From Roseburia inulinivorans DSM 16841 (GTDB lineage Bacteria > Bacillota > Clostridia > Lachnospirales > Lachnospiraceae): 64,000 bases of DNA. Made by a program: the position numbers and the translations under genes. Below the pieces are notes generated by a model, which saw nothing but the letters and a program-made list of their open reading frames with translations, ran no database searches and was not told the DNA's origin. The stretch's first letter is position 1. Each line of letters begins with the position of its first letter. The DNA lies in assembly GCF_000174195.1 (NCBI RefSeq), contig NZ_ACFY01000040.1, forward strand, positions 27,884 through 91,883, read 5' to 3'. This document shows positions 18,790 to 28,756 of the stretch, one piece after another.

Positions 18790-19929
18790 ATGGATGGTGT
18801 TTTGTCACAGGAAGAAATCAGTGCTTTGCTGAATAACCCGGATGATGCAAATAAAAATGATTTGCTGACAGATGCTGAGAAAGACGCGATTGGCGAAATT
18901 GGTAACATCAGCATGGGAACAGCGGCAACAACATTGTTTTCCCTTGTAAATCGTAAAGTAGATATTTCAACGCCGGTTGTATCTTTTGCAACATGGAGTG
19001 ACATCTGTGATGCATATGAAAAACCGTGTGTATTTATCCGAATTGCATATACAGTTGGTTTGGATGGAAGTAATATTCTTGTTTTAAAAGAACATGATGT
19101 AAAAGTCATTACAGACCTGATGATGGGTGGTGATGGTACTAATACAGATGGAGAACTTGGAGAGTTACATTTAAGTGCAATCAGCGAAGCGATGAATCAG
19201 ATGATGGGTTCCGCAGCGACCTCTCTTTCCTCTATGCTGAATAAGACCATCGATATCAGTCCGCCAGTTGCAGATCTTGTGGATCTTCATGATAATATTG
19301 ATGAGGGATCAATCGCAGATTTTTTATCCGGTTCGTTTGTTAAGATTTCATTTAAGATGGAGATTGGAGATCTGGTAGACAGTGAGATCATGCAGTTGTA
19401 TCCGGTTTCTTTTGCGAAGGAGATGTGCGCAAGCATTACAAAGAATATGGAAGCGGATACCAATTCCACATCGAACGAGGCAGAAAAAGCAGTGAGTGCA
19501 CAGCCAGCTGCACCACAGCCTCAGATGGAACAGCCGATGGGAGGTCAGCAGGTTATGGGACAGCCAATGATGGGGCAGCCGATGATGGGACAGCCAATGA
19601 TGGCACCGAATATGAATCAAATGTATGCACAGCCGGTAAATGTACAGCCGGCACAGTTTCAGGCTTTTAATCCAAGTATTGCACAGGTTGCAGGAGCAGA
19701 GAACATCGGATTGATCATGGATGTTCCACTTGAAGTGACAGTAGAACTTGGAAGAACAACAAAGTCGATCCATGAGATTTTGGATTTCGCACCTGGTACG
19801 ATTATCGAGTTGAATCGAATTGCCGGTGAACCAATAGATATTCTGGTAAACGGAAAATACGTTGCCAAGGGTGAAGTCGTAGTAATTGAAGAAAGTTTTG
19901 GTGTGAGAATCACTGAAATTGTGAAATAA
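18790..19929 (+). CDS. fliY: Flagellar motor switch phosphatase FliY
   Basis: Firmicutes switch protein combining a CheY-P phosphatase (CheC-like) domain with a C-terminal FliN/SpoA domain; 379 residues. The first CheC motif is AIGEIGNISMGTAAT near residues 36-50. The second half (LEVTVELGRTTKSIHEILDF) is the FliN domain. Between them lies a Pro/Met/Gln linker with three 15-base repeats encoding MGQPM (19555-19599). The N terminus also carries a FliM-like CheY-binding peptide (LSQEEISALL). Confidence 0.94.
   Translation: MDGVLSQEEISALLNNPDDANKNDLLTDAEKDAIGEIGNISMGTAATTLFSLVNRKVDISTPVVSFATWSDICDAYEKPCVFIRIAYTVGLDGSNILVLKEHDVKVITDLMMGGDGTNTDGELGELHLSAISEAMNQMMGSAATSLSSMLNKTIDISPPVADLVDLHDNIDEGSIADFLSGSFVKISFKMEIGDLVDSEIMQLYPVSFAKEMCASITKNMEADTNSTSNEAEKAVSAQPAAPQPQMEQPMGGQQVMGQPMMGQPMMGQPMMAPNMNQMYAQPVNVQPAQFQAFNPSIAQVAGAENIGLIMDVPLEVTVELGRTTKSIHEILDFAPGTIIELNRIAGEPIDILVNGKYVAKGEVVVIEESFGVRITEIVK
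19555..19599 (+). repeat. 15-base repeats in the fliY linker
   Basis: Three consecutive 15-base units, each coding Met-Gly-Gln-Pro-Met, in the flexible linker between the CheC-like and FliN domains. The units differ only at third codon positions. Confidence 0.85.
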
Positions 19930-19958
19930 GATAGGAAAGAAGAGGAGAAACAAATAAT

Positions 19959-20318
19959 ATGGCTAAAGTAATGATTTGCGATGACGCAGCATTTATGAGA
20001 ATGATGATTAAGGATATCTTAACAAAGAATGGTTATGAGATTGCTGCAGAGGCAGAAAACGGACAGAAAGCAGTAGAAAAATATCCAGAAGCAAAACCAG
20101 ATCTTGTATTAATGGATATCACAATGCCTGAGATGGATGGTATTGAAGCATTAAAGAAGATCAAAGCATTAGATCCAGGAGCTAAAATTATTATGTGTTC
20201 TGCAATGGGACAGCAGGCTATGGTTATCGAAGCAATCCAGGCAGGAGCAAAAGACTTTATCGTCAAACCATTCCAGGCAGAGCGTGTTCTTGAAGCAGTA
20301 AAAAAAGTTGTAGGTTAA
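19959..20318 (+). CDS. cheY: Chemotaxis response regulator CheY
   Basis: Single receiver domain of 119 residues. The acidic pair is Asp8/Asp9, the phosphate acceptor Asp53 (LVLMDITMP), the switch serine is in MCSAMG and the lysine in FIVKPF. It passes the receptor signal to FliM/FliY, the two genes just upstream, and is phosphorylated by CheA (29826). Confidence 0.96.
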   Translation: MAKVMICDDAAFMRMMIKDILTKNGYEIAAEAENGQKAVEKYPEAKPDLVLMDITMPEMDGIEALKKIKALDPGAKIIMCSAMGQQAMVIEAIQAGAKDFIVKPFQAERVLEAVKKVVG

Positions 20319-20319
20319 T

Positions 20320-20712
20320 ATGATATTACTCAGTTCTGCATTAGGCAGTTTTATCCAGCTGTTGGGCGTATTGATCATTTTTCTCTTTGTGCTGGCGATC
20401 ACCTATTTCACAACAAAGTGGATCGGTAATTATCAGAAAACAAATTTTGCAAACAAAAATCTGCAGATTGTGGAATCAATACGTGTTGGAAATAATAAGT
20501 TTATTGCAATTGTAAAAGCAGGTGAGGTTTACCTTGTTGTAGCTGTTGGAAAAGATGATGTGACACTGCTCACACAGCTTACAGAAGAACAATTAAGCGA
20601 AGTACCGGATCTCTCTGCGGCACAAAACAGATTTCCGATGGATGGGAAGGCTGCACAGGAGAATTTCCGTGAGGTATTGAACCGGGTGAAGGAACATTTT
20701 CCTAAGAAATAG
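20320..20712 (+). CDS. fliO: Flagellar biosynthesis protein FliO (FliZ-like)
   Basis: Small export-gate assembly factor (130 residues): one N-terminal membrane helix (LLGVLIIFLFVLAITYFTT) and a cytoplasmic part with the family pattern VGNNKFIAIVKAGEVYLVVA. It starts one base after the cheY stop and is followed by fliP, which it helps assemble. Confidence 0.87.
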   Translation: MILLSSALGSFIQLLGVLIIFLFVLAITYFTTKWIGNYQKTNFANKNLQIVESIRVGNNKFIAIVKAGEVYLVVAVGKDDVTLLTQLTEEQLSEVPDLSAAQNRFPMDGKAAQENFREVLNRVKEHFPKK

Positions 20713-20721
20713 GTTTTGATT

Positions 20722-21570
20722 ATGACAAGAGTGAAAAAGACATATTGTATGGTGTCACTAATTGTGGCAATGGTGGTACTTGTTCTGACGCTTTCATGGT
20801 CAGCGGGTGGAACAACTGTGTATGCAGCTTCCATGGATCCGGACAGTATCACAACATTTGATGGTGACAATTCAGAGGGTGGTGTCACCAGAGCAGCAGA
20901 AGACAGTACAAATGGATTGACAATTTCATACAACAATGATGGCGGATCATTGTCGGCACCGGTGAAGATGCTTTTGGTATTGACAATTTTATCACTGGCA
21001 CCATCGATACTGATCATGCTGACTTCTTATACAAGAATTATCATTGTATTACATTTTCTGCGTACCGCAATTGGAACGCAGACCGCACCACCTAATCAGG
21101 TATTGATCGCGTTGGCTTTATTTTTGACATTTTTCATTATGTGGCCGACATTCCAGCAGATCAATACAGAGGCGATCCAGCCTCTTGACAAGGGTGAGAT
21201 TACGACGGAAGAGGCATTTACCGTCGCACAGGGACCAATCAGGGAATTCATGTACGGTCAGACGCAGGAAAAAGATTTAAAGCTGTTTGTGGATATTTCA
21301 GATGAAACCTATGACAGTTATGATGATGTTCCGATGACGACTCTGATCCCGGCATTTATCTTAAGTGAATTGAGAGCTGCATTTATTATCGGTTTCGTGA
21401 TTTATATTCCGTTTATCGTAATTGATATGGTCGTAGCATCCGTGCTGATGTCCATGGGTATGATGATGCTGCCTCCGACAACGATCTCCCTGCCATTTAA
21501 AATATTGCTTTTTATTCTGGCAGACGGATGGGATTTAGTGATCGGAAGCCTTGTAAAAACGTTTTATTAG
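20722..21570 (+). CDS. fliP: Flagellar export gate protein FliP
   Basis: Core of the export channel, 282 residues. An N-terminal signal sequence ends near VYA (residue about 36). Four membrane helices follow, with the FliP signatures LTSYTRIIIVLHFLRTAIGT and SELRAAFIIGFVIYIPFIVI. ATG 20722 is preferred over the TTG two codons before it. Confidence 0.95.
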   Translation: MTRVKKTYCMVSLIVAMVVLVLTLSWSAGGTTVYAASMDPDSITTFDGDNSEGGVTRAAEDSTNGLTISYNNDGGSLSAPVKMLLVLTILSLAPSILIMLTSYTRIIIVLHFLRTAIGTQTAPPNQVLIALALFLTFFIMWPTFQQINTEAIQPLDKGEITTEEAFTVAQGPIREFMYGQTQEKDLKLFVDISDETYDSYDDVPMTTLIPAFILSELRAAFIIGFVIYIPFIVIDMVVASVLMSMGMMMLPPTTISLPFKILLFILADGWDLVIGSLVKTFY

Positions 21571-21591
21571 TGGAATCTGAGGTGATGAGAT

Positions 21592-21864
21592 ATGATAACA
21601 GAGGGACAGGTTCTTGATATCGCAAAAGATGCAATTTATTATATTATTATCTGTAGTGCCCCGGTTTTGATAATTTCGCTGGTGGTTGGTTTGATTATCA
21701 GTATTTTTCAGACAGTCACTTCGATTCAGGAGCAGACACTTACATTTGTACCAAAGATTGTGGCAGTATTTATTGGATTGATGGTATGTGGTTCGTGGAT
21801 TCTGAATCAGCTGTCGGAATTTGTGACGACCTTATGGTCGAACTTCAGTATTTATCTTGGATAG
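21592..21864 (+). CDS. fliQ: Flagellar export gate protein FliQ
   Basis: Two-helix gate subunit of 90 residues with the typical segment VGLIISIFQTVTSIQEQTLT followed by FVPKI. GAGGTGATGAG precedes the ATG. It lies between fliP and fliR. Confidence 0.95.
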   Translation: MITEGQVLDIAKDAIYYIIICSAPVLIISLVVGLIISIFQTVTSIQEQTLTFVPKIVAVFIGLMVCGSWILNQLSEFVTTLWSNFSIYLG

Positions 21865-21873
21865 GTTTGACAT

Positions 21874-22653
21874 ATGGTGCAGTATTCATTTTCATTGGAA
21901 AATTTTGAAATTTTTATCTTAATACTTGTTCGCGTATCCTGCTTTGTATACATTGCACCTTTTTATGGGATGTCGAATGTGCCGAATCAGGTGAAGATAG
22001 GGCTTTCTGCGATGATCGCACTTCTGGTGTCTGGGTTTGCAGATGTTTCACAGGTTGAATATACCGGGCTTATAGGATATGCAGTCATTGTTTTGAAAGA
22101 GGGAATTACAGGGTTGCTGATCGGACTTGCTGCAAACGTTTGTAATTCCATTATTTTATTTGCGGGTAATATCATTGATATGGATATCGGTCTGTCAATG
22201 GCAACCGAATTTGATCCGATCAACAACGCGCAGGTAACATTAACTGGAAATCTGTATAATTATTTTATACTGATGCTGCTTGTGGTAACCGACATGCATC
22301 ATTATATATTACGGGCCTTTGTGGATGCATTTACAGTCATACCGGTCAATGGACAGGTGTTTGACTGGGAGCATCTGATGAGATCCATGACAACTTATAT
22401 GGGAGACATGTTTGTGATAGCATTTCGTATCATTTTGCCGGTATTTGCATGTATCATGATCTTAAACTGTATCCTTGGTATCATGGCGAAGGTTTCACCG
22501 CAGATGAATATGTTTGCGGTAGGTATGCAGATGAAGATTATGGTTGGATTTGTTGTACTTTTTCTGACCGTATCATTGCTGCCAAGTGTGGCAAATTTCA
22601 TTTTTACGGAAATGAAAAAATTGATGGTACTTTTTATAGAAGGAATGTATTGA
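21874..22653 (+). CDS. fliR: Flagellar export gate protein FliR
   Basis: Membrane gate subunit of 259 residues with about six helices. The family segment SNVPNQVKIGLSAMIALL and the conserved GLSMATEFDPINNAQVT are present. It ends immediately before flhB, one base apart from the proposed TTG start. Confidence 0.94.
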   Translation: MVQYSFSLENFEIFILILVRVSCFVYIAPFYGMSNVPNQVKIGLSAMIALLVSGFADVSQVEYTGLIGYAVIVLKEGITGLLIGLAANVCNSIILFAGNIIDMDIGLSMATEFDPINNAQVTLTGNLYNYFILMLLVVTDMHHYILRAFVDAFTVIPVNGQVFDWEHLMRSMTTYMGDMFVIAFRIILPVFACIMILNCILGIMAKVSPQMNMFAVGMQMKIMVGFVVLFLTVSLLPSVANFIFTEMKKLMVLFIEGMY

Positions 22654-22654
22654 C

Positions 22655-23788
22655 TTGGAACAGCAGAAACAGTTACATTTGATCATGGAATGGGATCTTC
22701 AGTGGTTTGCAAAGGACGGACCCGGTGGTGAAAAAACAGAACCGGCGACAGCAAAGAAACTGAGGGAGGCAAGAGAGGATGGCAAAGTCGTAAAAAGTAA
22801 AGAACTTACGGCGGCATTTGACCTGATCATTTTATTTCTTGTCCTGAAAATTTTTGTTTCATTTGTGGGTAACAGACTCATGAATAGTTTTGTGGATATC
22901 TACGGCAGGATACCGGATATTGTAAGGGAGAATGCCGTTGATGTGACGGAAAAGTCAGTCGCAGCGCTTATGTCCGATGCACTGATACAGATTCTGATCG
23001 TCTGTGTTCCCTTTTTTGCATTTGGATTTGTTGTGACGGCGCTGATCAGTGTGATCCAGGTTGGGTGGAAAGTGACAGGGAAACCGTTGCAGCCCAAATT
23101 CGATAAATTTAATCCAATCAATGGATTTAAAAGAATTTTTTCAAAAGATTCTATTTTTGAACTGGTCAAATCTATTCTTAAAATTTTTGTTATCGTCTAT
23201 GTGGCATATACCTCGATCAGAGGTCATGCACAGGACATTTTTATCCTATATGAGATCCCACTGATGCAGGCGATCATGCTTTGCGGAACGGTGATCATCA
23301 ATGCTGGTCTGAAAATCAGTCTCGTCTATTTAGTGATCGGTCTGGCAGATTTTATTTATCAGAAGTATCGTTTTAATGAAGATATGAAGATGACCAAACA
23401 GGAAGTGAAGGACGAGTTTAAAAATACAGAGGGTAATCCGGAAATCAAAGGCAGACAGAGACAGCGTATGCGTGAGGCTTCCAGAAGACGTATGATGCAG
23501 GATGTTCCAAAAGCGGACGTTGTCATCACGAACCCGACTCACTTTGCAGTTGCGATCAAGTATGATGCTGAGACATCAAAGGCACCGGTTGTTCTTGCAA
23601 AGGGAGAAGATTATCTGGCACAGAAAATCAAAGAGGCTGCCAGAGAACATCATATTGAGATTGTGGAAAACAAACCACTTGCGCGGATGCTGTATGCAAA
23701 CGTGGATATCGGACAGGAAATTCCACCGGAACTGTATCAGGCAGTTGCCGAGATCCTCGCAATGGTTTACAATATGAGAGAAAAATAA
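22655..23788 (+). CDS. flhB: Flagellar export switch protein FlhB
   Basis: Sets the export switch from hook to filament substrates. Four membrane helices, then a cytoplasmic domain with the self-cleavage site NPTH (VVITNPTHFAVAI, about residues 289-301). N-terminal GEKTEPATAKKLREAREDG is typical. The frame opens at TTG 22655 with an AGAAGGA site upstream; ATG 22685 (MEWDLQWFAKDG) is an alternative start. Confidence 0.93.
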   Translation: MEQQKQLHLIMEWDLQWFAKDGPGGEKTEPATAKKLREAREDGKVVKSKELTAAFDLIILFLVLKIFVSFVGNRLMNSFVDIYGRIPDIVRENAVDVTEKSVAALMSDALIQILIVCVPFFAFGFVVTALISVIQVGWKVTGKPLQPKFDKFNPINGFKRIFSKDSIFELVKSILKIFVIVYVAYTSIRGHAQDIFILYEIPLMQAIMLCGTVIINAGLKISLVYLVIGLADFIYQKYRFNEDMKMTKQEVKDEFKNTEGNPEIKGRQRQRMREASRRRMMQDVPKADVVITNPTHFAVAIKYDAETSKAPVVLAKGEDYLAQKIKEAAREHHIEIVENKPLARMLYANVDIGQEIPPELYQAVAEILAMVYNMREK

Positions 23789-23815
23789 TTTGAGAGTGAC
23801 TAAGGAGGAAAAGGC

Positions 23816-25849
23816 ATGAAAAAAGCGGACATTGGCGTAGCGTTATATTTACTTGCGGCCGTTATTTTTTTCATTGTTCCAATCAGTTCCACCTTGTTGG
23901 ATGTGATGATCGCGATCAATATTTCTATCGCGTTAATTATACTGTTTAATACATTATTCGTGAAGGAAGTACTGGATATGTCTTTCTTCCCGACTCTTTT
24001 ACTGTTCACGACTATTTTTAGAATTTCACTGAACGTGTCGTCTACCAGACTGATCCTTTCAACAGGAGCACCTGGTAATGTTGTCACAACGTTTGGCCAG
24101 TTCGTAGGTGGCGGTGATCTTGTCATTGGTGCAATCATATTCATTGTACTCATTATTATCCAGTTTGTAGTTATTAATAAAGGTTCTGAGCGAGTTGCAG
24201 AGGTAACAGCACGTTTCACACTGGATGCAATGCCGGGTAAACAGATGGCGATCGACGCTGACTTAAACACCGGAGCGATCACAGAGAAGGAAGCAAGGGA
24301 GCGCAGAAATAAGATTCAGGAAGAATCCGCTTTCTTTGGTTCCATGGATGGTGCTACAAAGTATGTTAAGGGAGATGCAACGGCAGGTCTTATCATTACA
24401 TTTATCAACCTGATCGGTGGTACGGTCATGGGCGTGATGAGTCAGGGATTAAGCTTTGCAGAAGCGATCCAGCAATATGGTATCCTCACCATCGGTGACG
24501 GACTTTGTTCCCAGATCCCATCGCTTCTGATTTCTCTGTCAACCGGTATTCTGGTAACGAAAGCTTCCAAGGAAGCAGATTTTGGAACTGTTCTGGTAAG
24601 CCAGCTTTTTGGCATTCCGAAGGTGCTTTATCTGGTTGGTGCAACGCTTGCATTTTTGGGAATCACGACACCTTTGACATGGTATCTCTTTGTCGGTCTT
24701 GGTCTTGTGTTCATCATTTCCGGACGTATGATGGATAAACAGATCCGTGTGGAGAGCATTGAGGAGGAAGTGAGTGAGGCAGAGACGGAGGCAGAGGAGA
24801 TACGCAAACCGGAAAATGTTGTTTCACTGCTCCAGGTAGATCCGATCGAACTGGAGTTTGGATATGGTATTATTCCATTGGCAGATGTCAATCAGGGTGG
24901 CGACCTTCTTGACCGTGTTGTCATGATCCGTAGACAGATCGCCTTGGAACTTGGTACGGTTGTGCCGATCATCCGTCTGCGTGATAATATCCAGCTGAAT
25001 CCGAACCAGTATATTATTAAGATCAAGGGTATCCAGGTGACAGAGGGAGAGATCCTTTTTGACCATTATATGGCGATGAATCCAGGGTATGTAGAGGAAG
25101 AGATCACTGGTATTCCGACCTTTGAGCCATCCTTCCATCTGCCTGCGATCTGGATCACAGAGAGCCAGAGGGAGAGAGCGGAAAGCCTTGGATATACCGT
25201 TGTCGATCCGCCATCCATTATTGCTACACACCTGACAGAGGTGATCCGGAACCATATTGCGGAGCTTTTGACAAGGCAGGATGTACAGAATCTGGTCAAC
25301 AATCTGAAAGAGAGCAATCCGGTTCTTGTGGACGAACTCATACCAAAATTGCTTGGTCTTGGTGAAGTACAGAAAGTATTACAGAATTTATTGAGCGAGG
25401 GAATTTCCATCCGAGATCTTTTGACTATTTTTGAAACACTTGCAGATCATGCCGCTGTGACAAGAGACACGGATGTCCTGACAGAATATGTCCGCCAGAG
25501 TCTGAAGAGGGCAATCTCAAATAAATTCTTCCCGGCAAACGAGACAACCAGTGTAATCACTTTAGATCCGAAGATCGAGCAGGAGATTATGTCGTCAGTC
25601 AAACAGACAGAGCAGGGAGCGTATTTAACCTTAGACCCTGAACGCACCAAGGCCATTATGGCATCTTTGGAGCAGGAGGCTGCAAAGCTTGAAAATATGG
25701 GAAAAACTCCGATCGTTATCACTTCACCGATTGTCCGTATGTATTTTAAGAAACTGACAGAAGATTATTTCAAAGATCTGATCGTTGTTTCATACAATGA
25801 AGTGGAATCGAATATTGAATTACAATCAGTAGGGATGGTGACAGCATAA
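23816..25849 (+). CDS. flhA: Flagellar export protein FlhA
   Basis: Largest export-gate component, 677 residues: eight membrane helices in the first 320 residues and a cytoplasmic ring domain. The FHIPEP-type segment RFTLDAMPGKQMAIDADLN is at about residues 139-157. A strong AGGAGG site precedes the ATG. The stop directly abuts the flhF start with no intervening base. Confidence 0.96.
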   Translation: MKKADIGVALYLLAAVIFFIVPISSTLLDVMIAINISIALIILFNTLFVKEVLDMSFFPTLLLFTTIFRISLNVSSTRLILSTGAPGNVVTTFGQFVGGGDLVIGAIIFIVLIIIQFVVINKGSERVAEVTARFTLDAMPGKQMAIDADLNTGAITEKEARERRNKIQEESAFFGSMDGATKYVKGDATAGLIITFINLIGGTVMGVMSQGLSFAEAIQQYGILTIGDGLCSQIPSLLISLSTGILVTKASKEADFGTVLVSQLFGIPKVLYLVGATLAFLGITTPLTWYLFVGLGLVFIISGRMMDKQIRVESIEEEVSEAETEAEEIRKPENVVSLLQVDPIELEFGYGIIPLADVNQGGDLLDRVVMIRRQIALELGTVVPIIRLRDNIQLNPNQYIIKIKGIQVTEGEILFDHYMAMNPGYVEEEITGIPTFEPSFHLPAIWITESQRERAESLGYTVVDPPSIIATHLTEVIRNHIAELLTRQDVQNLVNNLKESNPVLVDELIPKLLGLGEVQKVLQNLLSEGISIRDLLTIFETLADHAAVTRDTDVLTEYVRQSLKRAISNKFFPANETTSVITLDPKIEQEIMSSVKQTEQGAYLTLDPERTKAIMASLEQEAAKLENMGKTPIVITSPIVRMYFKKLTEDYFKDLIVVSYNEVESNIELQSVGMVTA

Positions 25850-27112
25850 ATGACAATAAAAAAATTCCAGGGAAAAACACAGGAAGAGGCAACAGAGAAG
25901 GCAAGACAGGAGCTTGGAGCCGGAGCTGTTGTGATGAATGTAAAAGAAATCAAACCAAAGGGGCTTTTTAATTTTTTTAAGGGCTCTACCTTTGAAGTCA
26001 CTGCAGCGATCGAGGAAAAGGAGCAGTTTTTAAATGCTGTCCAGATGGCAGCAATGCAGCAGAAAAAGATTGAAAATATTAATCTTGCCGCAGATGAGAA
26101 GATCAGTATTCCGCTTCCGGCAGAAAAAACTGTTGAGCCAGCGCCTTCCTATCAGCGTCCGGTAACACCAGAAAAAGAAGTTGTGGTGAATAAGAGCGAA
26201 AGTGATATTGAAAAGAAATTGGAAAACCTTTCCAATATTTTGGAAAAAAAGCTCAGTGAAGATGGAGCAAGGGAGGCAGAAATGCCGGTGACTCCTAAGG
26301 CATCTCCAAAAAATCTTGAAAATTTCAAGTTTATGAAGATGCTCTACCGTACCATGCTGAACAATGATGTAAATGAAAAGTATGTCAATCAGATTCTCGA
26401 TGAAGCTGAGAAGGTTACAAACAGCGGAAGCAATGTTGATATTATTCTTTCCAATGTTTACCAGAAGATGATCTTAAAACTTGGAGAGCCAAATTGCATT
26501 GACTTGTCAGGAAAGAAGCCGCATGTTATATTTTTTGTAGGACCTACAGGAGTAGGCAAAACAACCACGATCGCCAAGATCGCAGCAAAGTACAAGGTGG
26601 AGCATGACAAAAAGGTTGCTATGCTGACAGCAGATACTTACCGGATCGCAGCGGCAGAACAGTTAAAGATTTACGCCAATATTTTAGATGCACCGGTGAA
26701 GATCATTTACTCTGCGGAAGAACTCAATCAGTCTTTGGAGACACTGGCTGAATACGACCTTGTATTTGTGGATACTGCAGGTTTTTCCCATAAGAATGAG
26801 GAACAGCGTGAAGATATTAAGAAACTGGTCAATGGTCTTGACCTAAAATATGAAAAGGAAGTTTACCTTGTTTTAAGTGCTACAACGAAGTATAAGGATC
26901 TTATGGAGATTGTTGACATTTATAGGGAAATTGCAGAATATAAGATTATTTTTACAAAATTAGATGAAACCACTTCATTTGGCAATATATTAAATATCCG
27001 CTTATATTCAGGGGCAGATCTGTCTTATATGACAAATGGACAGAGCGTTCCGGATGATCTGGAAGTATTTAATACCCAGATGGTGGTAAAACAACTGCTT
27101 GGAGGAAAGTAA
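25850..27112 (+). CDS. flhF: Flagellar SRP-like GTPase FlhF
   Basis: Places flagella and helps start their assembly. The 420 residues contain a basic N-terminal B domain, a linker and an SRP54-type NG GTPase: G1 is VGPTGVGKTTTIAKIA (about residues 230-245), then TADTYRIAAAEQL and the DTAGFSHKNEEQ region. Its partner FlhG is the next gene, four bases on. Confidence 0.95.
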   Translation: MTIKKFQGKTQEEATEKARQELGAGAVVMNVKEIKPKGLFNFFKGSTFEVTAAIEEKEQFLNAVQMAAMQQKKIENINLAADEKISIPLPAEKTVEPAPSYQRPVTPEKEVVVNKSESDIEKKLENLSNILEKKLSEDGAREAEMPVTPKASPKNLENFKFMKMLYRTMLNNDVNEKYVNQILDEAEKVTNSGSNVDIILSNVYQKMILKLGEPNCIDLSGKKPHVIFFVGPTGVGKTTTIAKIAAKYKVEHDKKVAMLTADTYRIAAAEQLKIYANILDAPVKIIYSAEELNQSLETLAEYDLVFVDTAGFSHKNEEQREDIKKLVNGLDLKYEKEVYLVLSATTKYKDLMEIVDIYREIAEYKIIFTKLDETTSFGNILNIRLYSGADLSYMTNGQSVPDDLEVFNTQMVVKQLLGGK

Positions 27113-27115
27113 CAG

Positions 27116-27991
27116 ATGGATCAGGCAGAAGAACTGCGCAATGTGATCAAAAAACAGAATCAGAGAACAAAGAAGCCCGCCAGGATCATCACTGTCACAA
27201 GTGGAAAGGGCGGTGTGGGAAAATCCAACATTGCCGTAAATCTTGCAGTCCAGTTTCAGCGGATGGGGTTGAAAACGATCATTTTTGATGCAGATATCGG
27301 ACTTGCAAACGTGGAAGTGATGTTTGGAACAATTCCCCAGTATAGCCTGAACGATCTGATCTATCATGACAAAGAAATCGAGGACATCATTACGGATGGA
27401 CCGGAGGGGGTTGGCTTTATTTCCGGCGGCTCCGGTATTATGGGACTGAGTAATCTGACACTGGATCAGATCAGTTATCTGGTAAAGTCAGTGGAAAAGC
27501 TTTCTGTGATCGCAGATATTGTGATCGTTGATACAGGCGCAGGAATTTCAGACAGTGTCATGGAGTTTGTGGCGTCAAGTCCTGAGATTTTACTGGTGAC
27601 TACACCGGAACCAAGCTCACTTACGGATGCATATTCGCTATTGAAGATGCTTTACCGCAATCCGAAATACGATAAGAATGAATCGGTGATCCATGTACTG
27701 ACGAACCGTGTTGCTTCCTTTGGTGAGGGAAAGATGGTTTTTGACAAACTGGAATCGGTTGTAAAACAGTTTCTGGATGGCTCTGTCCATTATATTGGGA
27801 TCATCCCACAGGATGCGATGTTAGAGAAAGCGGTGCGGATACAAAAACCGGTTTCCATCGTGTCGCCGAATGCAAGGTCTTCAAAACGGTTTGAGGAACT
27901 GGCACAGTATTTAGTGTCTGGCGGAAAGCAGGATTCTTCGGAACAAAATGCTTTCAGACAATTTCTGACAAAATTATTTAACCTTTCATAA
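27116..27991 (+). CDS. flhG: Flagellar number regulator FlhG (MinD-like ATPase)
   Basis: ParA/MinD-type ATPase (291 residues) that controls flagellar number and activates FlhF. The deviant Walker A is TSGKGGVGKSNIAVNLA (about residues 25-41), the switch region FDADIGLANVEVMFG and the Walker B VIVDTGAG. The N-terminal basic/Gln segment QAEELRNVIKKQN is the FlhF-activating peptide of this family. Confidence 0.93.
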   Translation: MDQAEELRNVIKKQNQRTKKPARIITVTSGKGGVGKSNIAVNLAVQFQRMGLKTIIFDADIGLANVEVMFGTIPQYSLNDLIYHDKEIEDIITDGPEGVGFISGGSGIMGLSNLTLDQISYLVKSVEKLSVIADIVIVDTGAGISDSVMEFVASSPEILLVTTPEPSSLTDAYSLLKMLYRNPKYDKNESVIHVLTNRVASFGEGKMVFDKLESVVKQFLDGSVHYIGIIPQDAMLEKAVRIQKPVSIVSPNARSSKRFEELAQYLVSGGKQDSSEQNAFRQFLTKLFNLS

Positions 27992-28004
27992 GGAGAGGAG
28001 CTAT

Positions 28005-28751
28005 ATGGCATTTACAGATTTGATAAAGCCTGGTGACAAGATCGATATCAGGTTATTACAACAGGTTGAAAATGAGGAGCGGACTGGCGATACGGTTAAA
28101 GTTTACAAGAGCCAGGTTCTTGATATAAATAAGCGTGGCAATCTTGAGATTTCAATGCCTACAGAGGGAACAAAACTGATTCTTCTTCCTCTGGATGTAC
28201 GTTTGGAATTTGTTTTTTATTCCGGAGGATTCTTATATAAAAGTATCGGACAGATCGTAGAGCGCTTCAAGCGGGATAATATTTATACACTGGAAGTAGA
28301 ACTTAAAACACGTCTGGAAAAGTTCCAGCGCAGGGAATTTTACCGATATGAGTGTTCCATTGATTTTAAGTTTTTCGAACTGACGGAAGAGCAGGCAGAT
28401 CTTGCAACAGTGGAAGAGATTTTTGCCCAATTGCGCGATGAACATTTTAATGACAAGATACGGACAGGTACGATCGTTGACATCAGCGGTGGAGGCATCC
28501 GCTTTAATTCAGATACGGAGTTAAAGAGTGGAGATCATATCCTTGCGGTAGCACATCTCGCAAATGAAAGAATGAATCAGGAATTCCATATTGTTGGTTC
28601 TGTTATTTCCTGCGAGAAGAAGGAACAGGTAACGGAAAAGAAATATGTTTCCCGTGTCAAGTTTATGATCAAAGACGACAGAGTACGAGAGGATATTATC
28701 CGATATATTTTTGAAGAGGAACGATTAACACGTCAAAAGGATAAAAGGTAA
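28005..28751 (+). CDS. PilZ-domain c-di-GMP flagellar brake (YcgR/DgrA-like)
   Basis: 248 residues: an N-terminal YcgR-type domain and a C-terminal PilZ domain. Both c-di-GMP-binding motifs are present: RREFYRYE (RxxxR type) and DISGGGIRF (DxSxxG). Binding would slow the motor at the stator/rotor (known for YcgR and B. subtilis YpfA). Its place inside the motility operon supports this. B. subtilis has no such gene at this point. Confidence 0.9.
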   Translation: MAFTDLIKPGDKIDIRLLQQVENEERTGDTVKVYKSQVLDINKRGNLEISMPTEGTKLILLPLDVRLEFVFYSGGFLYKSIGQIVERFKRDNIYTLEVELKTRLEKFQRREFYRYECSIDFKFFELTEEQADLATVEEIFAQLRDEHFNDKIRTGTIVDISGGGIRFNSDTELKSGDHILAVAHLANERMNQEFHIVGSVISCEKKEQVTEKKYVSRVKFMIKDDRVREDIIRYIFEEERLTRQKDKR

Positions 28752-28756
28752 TGATT

